Source of the DNA: Acinetobacter sp. SAAs474
GTDB lineage: Bacteria; Pseudomonadota; Gammaproteobacteria; Pseudomonadales; Moraxellaceae
Length of the DNA: 12,273 bases
Assembly (NCBI RefSeq): GCF_032823475.1
Contig: NZ_CP127912.1
Location: forward strand, 1 to 12,273
Reading direction: 5' to 3'
Shown here: positions 1-5,787 of the stretch, in pieces
Layout: each line of letters opens with the position of its first letter
Position numbering within the stretch: position 1 is the first letter of the stretch
Made by a program: the position numbers and the translations under genes
The notes under the pieces: generated by a model
The model's database searches: none
What the model was told of the DNA's origin: nothing
Seen by the model: only the letters and a program-made list of their open reading frames with translations

Positions 1-32
1 ATGCAGATGATAACTATAAGAGGGTAAAGTAG
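1..32 (+). CDS. 3' end of the ribbon-helix-helix gene (if the window is circular)
   Basis: The last base of the window (T) plus bases 1-2 makes a TAT codon. The frame continues as ADDNYKRVK and stops at TAG 30-32. The stop shares its final G with the GTG start of the next gene (TAGTG), a typical coupling junction. This is the best internal evidence that the window is a closed circle cut inside this gene. Confidence 0.75.
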   Translation, partial: ADDNYKRVK

Positions 33-205
33 TGTCAGATAATATTATTCAGCTTTCAAAGCCATGTACGCTTTGTGAAAATAGACAAAATGTACAACTT
101 TTTGCAGGATTGATGCTGTGTGGAAGTTGTCAGGAAAATATCAGGCTTACGAATCCAAGTATGTTCTCGGCCAATGATGAGATTGAACAAAAAGCCCAGG
201 ATTAA
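32..205 (+). CDS. 57-residue CxxC...CxxC mini-protein (zinc-ribbon-like)
   Basis: This is a GTG-started reading frame of 57 codons ending in TAA at 203-205. A good ribosome site (AGAGGG, 19-24) lies 7-8 nt upstream, inside the end of the preceding gene. The protein has two cysteine pairs, CTLC at 12-15 and CGSC at 30-33, spaced as in a small zinc ribbon. After these comes a short polar tail (NPSMFSANDEIEQKAQD). I do not recognise a named family. The 1-nt overlap with the ribbon-helix-helix gene means both are made from one transcript, so a joint role in regulation or plasmid maintenance is plausible but not shown. Confidence 0.65.
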   Translation: MSDNIIQLSKPCTLCENRQNVQLFAGLMLCGSCQENIRLTNPSMFSANDEIEQKAQD

Positions 206-211
206 CCTGGG
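195..211. other. small inverted repeat around the mini-protein stop codon
   Basis: CCCAGG (195-200) and CCTGGG (206-211) are perfect complements with the 5-nt loop ATTAA, which contains the TAA stop. The last G is also the first base of the pdif site at 211. There is no long T-run after it, so it is at best a weak terminator. It marks the boundary between the backbone and the first pdif site. Confidence 0.45.
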
Positions 212-238
212 TTTCGCATAAGAGATTTTATGTTAAAT
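211..238 (+). repeat. pdif (XerC/XerD) site 1, C-to-D orientation
   Basis: The XerC-like arm is GTTTCGCATAA (211-221), the spacer GAGATT (222-227) and the XerD-like arm TTATGTTAAAT (228-238). The 11-6-11 layout matches chromosomal dif and the plasmid pdif sites of Acinetobacter. It lies 29 bp from site 2 in the same orientation and has a different spacer. Confidence 0.85.
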
Positions 239-267
239 AGACTCTCGATCAGGAGCTATTTTTTGAA

Positions 268-295
268 GTTTCGTATAACGTGTATTATGTTAATT
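268..295 (+). repeat. pdif (XerC/XerD) site 2, C-to-D orientation
   Basis: The arms are GTTTCGTATAA (268-278) and TTATGTTAATT (285-295) around the spacer CGTGTA. All 28 bases are identical to the inverted site at 8307-8334. Near-identity continues on the XerD side: TAGAAAATCTTAA here against TTAGAAAATCTTAA there. This site bounds the left end of the endonuclease III module. Confidence 0.93.
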
Positions 296-448
296 TAGAA
301 AATCTTAACCAGAGCTTGTAAACTATTTGTGTAAGTTCAATTTTTTATAAATGATCTTTTATCTACTAATAAAAATAAAAAGTAATACTGACATTTTTTC
401 TTAAATTTTTATAAAGTTAAAGCACTTTTAATAGTTTAGATTTCTTTC

Positions 449-1105
449 ATGACTACAAATCCAGAAAAAATTTCGAAAATTTACTTAATCTTAAGCCAGA
501 CCTATGAAATTTTCGAGAATACAGATGATCCATGGATGACCAATGGATTATCAAGCAATCCTTTTAAAAGCCTGGTTTCTGTCTGCTTATCAACTATGAC
601 TACGACTAGCAGAGTTGTAAAAGCATGCGTTCCGTTATATGAAAAGGTATCAACATTTGAGGAACTATTAAAACTAGAGGATGAAGAATTAAGAGAAATA
701 ATTAAACCTGTAGCACATTACAATCGTAAAACTAAAAACCTAAAAGTTATGGCTCATCAGATTATTACTAAGTTTAATGGTGAGATACCAAGCAACAAAA
801 AAGACTTACTCTCATTGCAAGGAGTTGGGCCAAAGGTTGCAGATATTATGATGAATTTTGTATTCGACACCCCTAGTATCGCTGTAGATACGCACATTTT
901 AAGACTACTAAATAGGCTAGGTATCGTGAAAACATCTTCGGCTGAAATTGCAGCTGAGACTATAAATACCATCACACCAATTGAATTTAAAAAGCATGCT
1001 CACGAATGGTTAATTCAACATGGCATGAAAGTATGTCATGCAAGAAAACCTAAATGTGAAGAATGTGTCATATGTAATTATTGTTCTTATAAAACCATCG
1101 GATGA
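449..1105 (+). CDS. endonuclease III-like DNA glycosylase/lyase (HhH-GPD, 4Fe-4S)
   Basis: The 218-residue protein has the family's full layout and usual length. The helix-hairpin-helix is LSLQGVGPKVAD (121-132), with K129 at the catalytic lysine position. D147 in AVDTHI (145-150) matches the catalytic aspartate. The C-terminal iron-sulfur loop has C196-X6-C203-X2-C206-X5-C212, the exact endonuclease III spacing. The family excises oxidised pyrimidines from DNA and nicks the abasic site. One oddity is the usual LSAQATD motif, which here reads LSTMTTT (48-54), so the DNA-intercalating Gln is a Met and the Asp a Thr. Substrate preference may therefore differ from the chromosomal Nth. The start at 449 aligns with the family N-terminus although no good ribosome site precedes it. 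It is the only gene of its pdif module. A plasmid copy beside the chromosomal gene could aid DNA repair under stress (inference). Confidence 0.9.
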   Translation: MTTNPEKISKIYLILSQTYEIFENTDDPWMTNGLSSNPFKSLVSVCLSTMTTTSRVVKACVPLYEKVSTFEELLKLEDEELREIIKPVAHYNRKTKNLKVMAHQIITKFNGEIPSNKKDLLSLQGVGPKVADIMMNFVFDTPSIAVDTHILRLLNRLGIVKTSSAEIAAETINTITPIEFKKHAHEWLIQHGMKVCHARKPKCEECVICNYCSYKTIG

Positions 1106-1192
1106 TGTTTTATATCTACTTCATTAATACTAAACTGATTGAATTATTCTATACAGTAGAAATTAGAGAGGAATGACGTATGTAAGTACCTC

Positions 1193-1220
1193 ATTTAACA
1201 TAATGGCGCTTATACGAAAC
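1193..1220 (-). repeat. pdif site 3, D-to-C orientation
   Basis: The XerD-like arm is ATTTAACATAA (1193-1203), the spacer TGGCGC (1204-1209) and the XerC-like arm TTATACGAAAC (1210-1220). It is inverted relative to sites 1 and 2 and closes the endonuclease III module. No other site in the window shares its spacer. Confidence 0.88.
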
Positions 1221-1285
1221 GTTTTATAGAAATACTTTGTTTTTCATACAGTTAAAAATTTTCACCCACCCCAAAAAATAGCAAA

Positions 1286-1317
1286 AAGCCAATCTGGAAA
1301 CATGTTGGCTGTTTTTT
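1286..1317 (+). terminator. possible rho-independent terminator
   Basis: AGCCAA (1287-1292) pairs with TTGGCT (1305-1310) across a 12-nt loop, and a G plus six T follow. The stem is short, so termination is likely but weak. It could end read-through from the endonuclease III gene. Confidence 0.4.
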
Positions 1318-1409
1318 AAACCAATTTGTCACTTTTTGCCCATAAAATCGGTTAAAAAAACGTCTAAAACAGTAATTCCCTAATCAATATAGGCCTTTCA
1401 TCCTCTAAT

Positions 1410-1444
1410 TTGTCCACATTTTCTGCGGATAAATATATGGATAA
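1410..1444. promoter_or_regulatory. cluster of DnaA-box-like nonamers
   Basis: Three sequences lie within 35 bp: TTGTCCACA (1410-1418), TGCGGATAA (1424-1432) and TATGGATAA (1436-1444). Each differs by one base from the DnaA box TTATCCACA or its complement TGTGGATAA. A fourth (TGTGGATAG, 1741-1749) lies over the higB start. They sit far from repB and the iterons, so their role is uncertain. Confidence 0.35.
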
Positions 1445-1529
1445 AATTCACACAATTTTGTACGCCTAAGCGCACAGCAATTTAAGGATTTTACCCATAT
1501 ACACTCTGTAACAAATCTCCTATGATGAA

Positions 1530-1661
1530 CTCATGCAGGAACAGGATGTTCCAGAACACAAAACAACGATAAGACGTTCATACACCAGGAATGTGAAGCT
1601 CAACAGGAGTTAGGCTTAACCAACCAATACGAAAAACCCCGACAGGATGTCGGGGTTTTTT
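1530..1661 (+). ncRNA. possible small RNA ending in a strong terminator
   Basis: The strong terminator at 1632-1661 has no protein gene upstream of it on the + strand, so something noncoding may end there. The stretch contains a perfect hairpin, GGAACA (1538-1543) with TGTTCC (1547-1552). This hairpin and the terminator share the nonamer ACAGGATGT (1541-1549 and 1642-1650 core). Multi-copy small RNAs with two GGA-loop hairpins are known in Acinetobacter, and this layout is reminiscent of them, but I cannot confirm identity. The 5' end is a guess, and TATGAT (1521-1526) is only a candidate -10. Confidence 0.4.
1632..1661 (+). terminator. strong rho-independent terminator
   Basis: A 13-bp perfect stem (1632-1644 with 1648-1660; core CCCCGACA / TGTCGGGG, loop GGA) is followed by T. 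The A-run and T-run on either side let it work on both strands. It isolates higBA from transcription coming from the left. Confidence 0.85.
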
Positions 1662-1704
1662 ATTGCCTATTATTTCTCATTTGCAAAACAAGCATAATGC
1701 TCCT

Positions 1705-1730
1705 AAAATATAGACTATAATCTATATTTT
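1705..1730. promoter_or_regulatory. higBA operator/promoter, perfect palindrome
   Basis: AAAATATAGA (1705-1714) and TCTATATTTT (1721-1730) are perfect 10-bp inverted arms around a 6-bp centre. An exact -10 box, TATAAT, occupies 1716-1721, so a protein bound here would block RNA polymerase. It lies 9 bp before the higB start, as expected for autorepression by the HigA antitoxin. No good -35 is seen, and the leader would be very short. Confidence 0.75.
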
Positions 1731-1739
1731 GGTTGTGGT

Positions 1740-2096
1740 ATGTGGATAGTCATTACGACAGATCTATTTAATGAATGGCTTGAACAGCAAGATGAATCGA
1801 CACAAGAGAAGGTCTTAGCTGCTTTGGTTGTTCTGCAACAACAGGGACCGAGCTTAGGCCGCCCTTTAGTAGATACCGTGTATGACTCTAAATTTACCAA
1901 CATGAAAGAGCTTCGTGTTCAACATCGTGGTAAACCACTCCGGGCTTTTTTTGCATTTGATCCTTTACGTCAGGCTATTGTGCTATGTATCGGAGATAAA
2001 AGTGGTAAAAAGCGTTTTTATACAGAGATGTTAGCAATTGCAGATGAGCAATACGAACTTCATCTCTCAACTTTAGGAGATCAATTAGATGGCTAA
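1740..2096 (+). CDS. higB: HigB-like toxin (phage Gp49-like, RelE superfamily)
   Basis: The 118-residue protein matches the Gp49-like/HigB family over its length. The signature KELRVQHRGKPLRAFFAFDP (57-75 region) is followed by GDKSGKKRFYTEMLAIADEQY (85-105 region), where the basic and tyrosine residues of ribosome-dependent mRNA interferases lie. Known members cleave mRNA on the ribosome and stop growth until bound by the partner antitoxin. Toxin-first gene order is the HigBA hallmark. The stop overlaps the higA start by 8 nt (ATGGCTAA), so the two are translationally coupled. The ribosome site is poor (GGTTGTGG), which may keep toxin output low. The pair probably stabilises the plasmid by killing or arresting cells that lose it. 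Confidence 0.9.
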   Translation: MWIVITTDLFNEWLEQQDESTQEKVLAALVVLQQQGPSLGRPLVDTVYDSKFTNMKELRVQHRGKPLRAFFAFDPLRQAIVLCIGDKSGKKRFYTEMLAIADEQYELHLSTLGDQLDG

Positions 2097-2391
2097 GACC
2101 CTACAAGAATTATTAGCTAGTCGCTCTCCAGAGAGCCAAACTCGTATTCAACAAATGGCTGATGAATTGTTATTGAAAAATCAGCTTTATTTGATTCGTG
2201 AAGAATTAGAGATTTCTCAAAAAGAATTGGCTGAAACCCTTGGTATTAAACAACCTTCTCTTTCAGCAATTGAAAATCGTGGGAATGATCTTAAGATTTC
2301 AACCATGAAAAAGTATGTCGAAGCAATGGGCGGAAAACTGCGTATTGATGTAGAGCTTCCAACAGGAAAGCATATAGGATTCAATGTATAG
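2089..2391 (+). CDS. higA: HigA-like antitoxin (XRE helix-turn-helix)
   Basis: The 100-residue protein has a Cro/C1-type helix-turn-helix at about 41-65 (EISQKELAETLGIKQPSLSA then IENRG). A helical N-terminal segment (1-40) is typical of antitoxins paired with Gp49-like toxins, and the tail is a short beta segment (GGKLRIDVELP). It should neutralise HigB by direct binding and repress the operon at the palindrome 1705-1730. Translation starts inside the end of higB. The operon ends at the bidirectional terminator 2429-2459. Confidence 0.9.
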   Translation: MAKTLQELLASRSPESQTRIQQMADELLLKNQLYLIREELEISQKELAETLGIKQPSLSAIENRGNDLKISTMKKYVEAMGGKLRIDVELPTGKHIGFNV

Positions 2392-2397
2392 CAATCA

Positions 2398-2412
2398 AAA
2401 TGGGTTCTAACA
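2398..2412. repeat. 15-bp direct repeat, copy 1
   Basis: AAATGGGTTCTAACA occurs here just after higA and again at 3409-3423, just before pdif site 4. The two copies bracket hdeA and the transposase remnant, about 1 kb. They may be a scar of an insertion or a duplicated module end. Confidence 0.6.
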
Positions 2413-2428
2413 TCCAAATTTCAGACAT

Positions 2429-2459
2429 AAAAAAGCCCAACATATTGTTGGGCTTTTTT
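2429..2459. terminator. bidirectional terminator between higA and hdeA
   Basis: AAAAAAGCCCAACA (2429-2442) and TGTTGGGCTTTTTT (2446-2459) form a 14-bp perfect stem with a 3-nt loop. The T-run on one strand and A-run on the other serve higA from the left and hdeA from the right. The hdeA stop codon begins 2 bp away. Confidence 0.9.
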
Positions 2460-2460
2460 A

Positions 2461-2769
2461 TTATTTAATTTTGTTCCACTCTTTAGCTAATACTTGTTTA
2501 AAACTTTGCTTTTTATTTTTAGTACATTCCCGAACAACAATAGGTGTAACTGTATCAATACCTTGCATATTGATAACTTGATTTTCTACCCCTTTATTAT
2601 TCATATTTAAAGCAATATTGACTCCAATAGCTGTTGGCTGAAATTTTTGATCAATCATTAAGAAGTCCTCACATGTCCATTTATTGACTGGTTTCTTTGA
2701 AGGAGCAGCATTTGAGAACATTGGTGTTAATGCGATAAAAGATAGGATAGCAATCGATAGCTTTTTCAT
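2461..2769 (-). CDS. hdeA: HdeA-like periplasmic acid-stress chaperone
   Basis: The 102-residue protein closely follows enterobacterial HdeA. Shared stretches include KPVNKWTCEDFL (26-37), FQPTAIGVNIALN (43-55), VINMQGIDTVTPIVV (65-79) and EWNKIK at the end. A signal peptide with a hydrophobic core (SIAILSFIALTPMF) and a likely cut after SNA (19-21) sends it to the periplasm. C33 and C82 match the conserved disulfide pair. HdeA is an acid-activated chaperone that unfolds at low pH and stops periplasmic proteins from aggregating. AAGAGT lies about 10 nt before the ATG as a ribosome site. It is convergent with higA through a shared terminator. It sits next to a decayed transposase, so it may have arrived with that element (inference). 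Confidence 0.9.
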   Translation of the reverse strand: MKKLSIAILSFIALTPMFSNAAPSKKPVNKWTCEDFLMIDQKFQPTAIGVNIALNMNNKGVENQVINMQGIDTVTPIVVRECTKNKKQSFKQVLAKEWNKIK

Positions 2770-2960
2770 TTTAATTAGACTCTTATTTAGTAAATAATAG
2801 AGTATTTATATCGATTCTTGTCTGGTGTAATTCTTTGTTGAATAAATGTTTCTCAATCTTAATCAACCAAAATATTTCAAGTATTATTCTTTCATTCTAA
2901 TTTCTATTAGGAAGCTATTTTTTCTTACCAAATAGTTAAATGGATCTGCATAAAGTCATG

Positions 2961-3341
2961 AATCAAGTCACCAAAGCAATCACGGTTATATCGAGGCTGA
3001 TATGAACGTTTTTGTCATTTGAATCGAGGAATCTAGCGCCGAACCGTTTCTACCGGGATATTCAAGCCAAACATGCTGATGAGCTTATCATGAGCCAAGG
3101 TTGGACCAAAGCCAAGCAAATGTTCAGAAATAATGGAAAGGCATTCTGATTTTAACAAATCGTTATGGCGACGATGACCAGGTTGATCACGGCTGGCATG
3201 TGCTAGACCTGAAACACCATTTTGATTGAGCTTCTGTAACAATTGGGTAATTTGACGAGTTGAAAGATTTAGAATTTCAGCAGAACGGACTTATATAATA
3301 TGTTGATCTCGAACATCTTGTAGAACAGCATCTCGATTCAT
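2961..3341 (-). pseudogene. decayed ISNCY-like transposase fragment
   Basis: Read in one frame from an ATG at 3341, this resembles the N-terminal half of ISNCY/integrase-core transposases. It has a helix-turn-helix stretch (RSAEILNLSTRQITQLLQKL), then a linker (RDQPGHRRHNDLLKS), then EHLLGFGPTLAHDKL and IPVETVRR. Past that it still reads KRSYQPRYNRDCFGDLI-like in the same frame (to about 2961). Three in-frame stops break it, at 3291-3293, 3033-3035 and 3015-3017. The DDE core that should follow is missing, replaced by unrelated sequence. It cannot make an active transposase. The exact family is from memory and should be confirmed. Confidence 0.7.
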
Positions 3342-3408
3342 ATCCAGTCCATGATGTTGATGTGCATCATAGATCAGACATTTTTATTGTTGAGAATACA
3401 AACACTTT

Positions 3409-3423
3409 AAATGGGTTCTAACA
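3409..3423. repeat. 15-bp direct repeat, copy 2
   Basis: Second copy of AAATGGGTTCTAACA (see 2398-2412), ending 5 bp before pdif site 4. Confidence 0.6.
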
Positions 3424-3428
3424 AGGGT

Positions 3429-3456
3429 ATTTCGCATAAGGTGTATTATGTTAATT
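3429..3456 (+). repeat. pdif site 4, C-to-D orientation
   Basis: The XerC-like arm is ATTTCGCATAA (3429-3439), the spacer GGTGTA (3440-3445) and the XerD-like arm TTATGTTAATT (3446-3456). The spacer differs from that of sites 2 and 5 by one base. It forms the left border of the sugar module. Confidence 0.9.
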
Positions 3457-3881
3457 TCAAGTGAAATATGCAATTTTAAACCACTTAAAAAATCAATTTT
3501 TTAACTACATTATCTTAATGCGACAAAACCCATTATTGTATATACAAATTTGAATGTTTTTTATAGAACTGTATTTCGAATAGATTGAGGCTAAAAACCA
3601 AAAGAATCAGAAAAAATATGATATATCTTTTGAAACAATAAACGTCTGTTCTCCTTGATACTGATGTACTTATATGGTTAAAATCTCAAGGGAGAGGTTA
3701 TTAGACTCGCATGAATAAAATTCTGAGTGAAGCTATGTTACAAAATTTTAAAAATAATTAATATAAAAAATAACTTATTGAGATATATCATAAAATCTTG
3801 ATACTCTTAGTCTAATTTGAGGTGTCTTTTTCTATAGTAAAAAATAAATAGACAACAAATAGTAGAAACATAATTTAAATT
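3457..3881. other. AT-rich stretch with one gene remnant
   Basis: No intact gene is seen on either strand. The only recognisable item is the antitoxin remnant at 3645-3761. The last 120 bp before the lactonase stop (3762-3881) is plain AT-rich DNA with no clear terminator hairpin. Confidence 0.5.
3645..3761 (+). pseudogene. remnant of a BrnA-like antitoxin, C-terminal part
   Basis: One frame reads TSVLLDTDVLIWLKSQGRGY, a stop (TAG 3702-3704), then TRMNKILSEAMLQNFKNN and a TAA at 3759-3761. This is the closing motif of BrnA-type antitoxins (D-DVL-WFKSQG-GYQTRMN-LR-YM), with the expected Gln codon (CAG) changed to TAG. Nothing upstream in this frame matches the rest of a BrnA, and no BrnT-like toxin is seen. 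It is most likely a dead fragment of a former toxin-antitoxin pair. Confidence 0.6.
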
Positions 3882-4787
3882 TTACCAAGCTAGTGCTAAA
3901 CTTTTAACACCTTGTAATGATGTTTCTGCCATAAGTAATTTACCAGAATCTGGAAATTGAGCTATATCATTGTGTTGAACTGAAGCAGTCGTTACAAAGA
4001 GTATATTCATATTCTTTCCCCCAAAAATAATTTTAGTTGGATGTTGAGCACTTAGCTTATATTTAAGATGAATATTCTGATTAATATCCATACATAAGAT
4101 AGTACTCTGATTATATTGTGCAGACCAGTAATTATTTTGTGTGTCAAATGTTGCTCCATCAGGAGCATCAATATAAGCTAAGTTTGAATAATTTGCTTGA
4201 TGAGTATACTTATAGTTTGACAATAACTCCTTATTTGAAATAATATTTCCTGTCGATGAATCTAACTTATAGCGATAAATATGTTGATATTTAGAATCAC
4301 TAAAATATAACCATTTCTTATCTGATGAAAATGCTATTCCATTCGTGATGCATAATTTATTTTCAAGAATAATCACTTGCTGATTTTGATCTATACATAA
4401 TAATATTGCTTTATTTTGATTGTCCCTCTCCCAAATACTACCACACCAGAATCGTCCCCACGGATCAATACATCCATCATTAAAACGACTAAAATTTGGA
4501 TCAGTAGGATTAGAAATTATTTTTTTTTCAATTCGTCCATCTGGAGATAATAAGAAAATTCCTGTTCTCATTCCTGCAATAAATCCACCATTTCTTCTTA
4601 ATCCAATACATCCAATATGTTCCTCCACAGGAATACATTGATGTTTATCTAAATAAGGGTCATAGCGGTGAATTTTTGCATCTAATATATCAACAAAATA
4701 AAGACATTGTTCAAAAGATGACCAAACCGGTGACTCACCTAGTTGTGTCAGATTAGGTATACAATCAACAGAATCAAATGTAAGCAT
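3882..4787 (-). CDS. SMP-30/gluconolactonase family sugar lactonase
   Basis: The 301-residue protein has the usual length of the six-bladed propeller lactonases (SMP-30/LRE). The metal and active-site residues are visible in order: E18 in LGESPVW, R101 and N103 in SRFNDG, N149 in TNGIAFS, and D210 in DAPDGAT. GRFWCGS (111-117) is another family motif. There is no signal peptide, so it acts in the cytoplasm. Members hydrolyse aldonolactones (glucono-, xylono-, arabinono-lactone) or act as regucalcin-like enzymes. It is divergent from a sugar-type dehydrogenase, which fits an oxidation-then-ring-opening pathway. The sugar cannot be read from the sequence. The start at 4787 puts E18 at the normal distance from the N-terminus. 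Confidence 0.88.
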   Translation of the reverse strand: MLTFDSVDCIPNLTQLGESPVWSSFEQCLYFVDILDAKIHRYDPYLDKHQCIPVEEHIGCIGLRRNGGFIAGMRTGIFLLSPDGRIEKKIISNPTDPNFSRFNDGCIDPWGRFWCGSIWERDNQNKAILLCIDQNQQVIILENKLCITNGIAFSSDKKWLYFSDSKYQHIYRYKLDSSTGNIISNKELLSNYKYTHQANYSNLAYIDAPDGATFDTQNNYWSAQYNQSTILCMDINQNIHLKYKLSAQHPTKIIFGGKNMNILFVTTASVQHNDIAQFPDSGKLLMAETSLQGVKSLALAW

Positions 4788-4955
4788 ACGATCATTTCCT
4801 CTATCTTATATTATTAAGATTTATTTCAATATAATCATCTTAAGCTTATCTAGATAAATTAATTTGTTAAGTGATGTAATTTTTATGAGAAAATATACTG
4901 TTTTTAGATAAAAAAAAGTATAGTTAAACTAATTAAATTATAGAAATAAATTATT
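4788..4955. promoter_or_regulatory. divergent promoter region of lactonase and dehydrogenase
   Basis: These 168 bp of very AT-rich DNA separate two head-to-head genes and must hold both promoters. TATACT (4894-4899) is a candidate -10 for the dehydrogenase, without a good -35. No regulator gene lies in the module and no clear palindrome was found. Confidence 0.5.
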
Positions 4956-5756
4956 ATGAAAAGTATATATCAACAAGTAGAATATTTATCATTAAAAAAT
5001 AAAGTTATTCTCATTACAGGTGGTGCATCAGGTATTGGTGCTGCATTTGTAGAAGCATTTGTGTGTCAGGATGCAAAAGTTGCTTTTTTAGATATTAATG
5101 AAGATGATGCATTGCTATTACAAAAGAAGTTTAATAAGAAAAAATATAAAAATATTTTTTATCAGTTTTGTGATGTCACAGATATTAACATGCTAAAAAA
5201 TTGTATTAAAAATATAGAAGATAAATGGAGTGGTATAGATATTTTAATTAATAATGCTGCTAGTGATATTCGTCATGATTTTATAGATATTACTCAAGAT
5301 GATTGGGATGAAAGTATTAATTTAAATTTAAGACACTATTTTTTTGCTATACAATCCGTAGTAGATAGTATGGAAAAAAGAGGAGGTGGTAGTATTATAA
5401 ATGTAGGCTCTATTTCCTGGATGCAAGGTATCTCAAACTTAATATGTTATACAACAGCTAAAGCTGCAATACATGGTATGACGAGATCATTAGCTCGTCA
5501 ATTAGGTGAAAAAAATATTCGTGTAAATAATTTAATACCAGGAGCAATAAAAACACCTAAACAAGATAAAATGTGGGAAGAAGATAAAAAAGGATTAAAA
5601 GCTAATAATTCTTTATTTATTAAAAAACAAATGCTTAAATCTAGATTAATTCCTTCAGATTGCGCACGTTTAGCTCTTTTTTTAGCATCAGATGAAAGTT
5701 ATGGATGTACTGCACAAGACTTTATTATTGATGCTGGTTTACTATTTCAAGATTAA
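4956..5756 (+). CDS. short-chain dehydrogenase/reductase, probably sugar dehydrogenase
   Basis: A classical SDR of 266 residues. The cofactor loop is TGGASGIG (21-28). D46 at the end of the second strand (FLDIN) favours NAD over NADP. NNAA is at 99-102 and the structural Asn is N124 (NLRHYF). The catalytic set is S152, Y165 and K169 (YTTAK), followed by the family's IPG motif (194-196). The C-terminal IIDAGL corresponds to the usual V-DGG end. The paired lactonase suggests that the product is a lactone, as with SDR-type xylose, arabinose, galactose or fucose dehydrogenases (inference). No Shine-Dalgarno is obvious before the ATG. The following gene begins 31 bp downstream on the same strand. 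Confidence 0.88.
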   Translation: MKSIYQQVEYLSLKNKVILITGGASGIGAAFVEAFVCQDAKVAFLDINEDDALLLQKKFNKKKYKNIFYQFCDVTDINMLKNCIKNIEDKWSGIDILINNAASDIRHDFIDITQDDWDESINLNLRHYFFAIQSVVDSMEKRGGGSIINVGSISWMQGISNLICYTTAKAAIHGMTRSLARQLGEKNIRVNNLIPGAIKTPKQDKMWEEDKKGLKANNSLFIKKQMLKSRLIPSDCARLALFLASDESYGCTAQDFIIDAGLLFQD

Positions 5757-5787
5757 GTTTTTTTAAATAAACATAGGATTATGCAAA

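Larger units (their letters stand above)
268..1220 (+). mobile_element. pdif module carrying an endonuclease III-like gene
   Basis: Site 2 (C/D) and site 3 (D/C) flank a single gene in inverted orientation. This is the standard architecture of the pdif modules that XerCD is thought to shuffle among Acinetobacter plasmids. The stretch 296-448 before the gene is AT-rich and no clear promoter was recognised in it. Confidence 0.7.
1221..1704. other. noncoding stretch between the endonuclease module and higBA
   Basis: No credible protein gene is seen. It holds a weak hairpin terminator (1286-1317), a cluster of DnaA-box-like nonamers (1410-1444), and a candidate small RNA with a strong terminator (about 1530-1661). 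A 26-codon frame from ATG 1533 to TAG 1613 lies inside the candidate RNA but has nothing to support it as a gene. Confidence 0.5.

Noticed and set aside
757..975. Minus-strand open frame inside the endonuclease III gene
   Set aside because: It lies wholly within a well-supported gene on the other strand and resembles no protein. The same applies to the frames opposite higB (1715-1903), higA (2217-2417), the lactonase (4420-4641) and the HTH gene (9417-9608).
1533..1613. 26-codon frame MQEQDVPEHK...
   Set aside because: It is short, has no ribosome site, and covers a hairpin that looks like RNA structure. The noncoding reading is preferred.
2833..2847. CTTTGTTGAATAAAT, similar to an IS5/IS903-type terminal repeat
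   Set aside because: There is a single short match with no partner end and no matching transposase nearby, so it may be chance.
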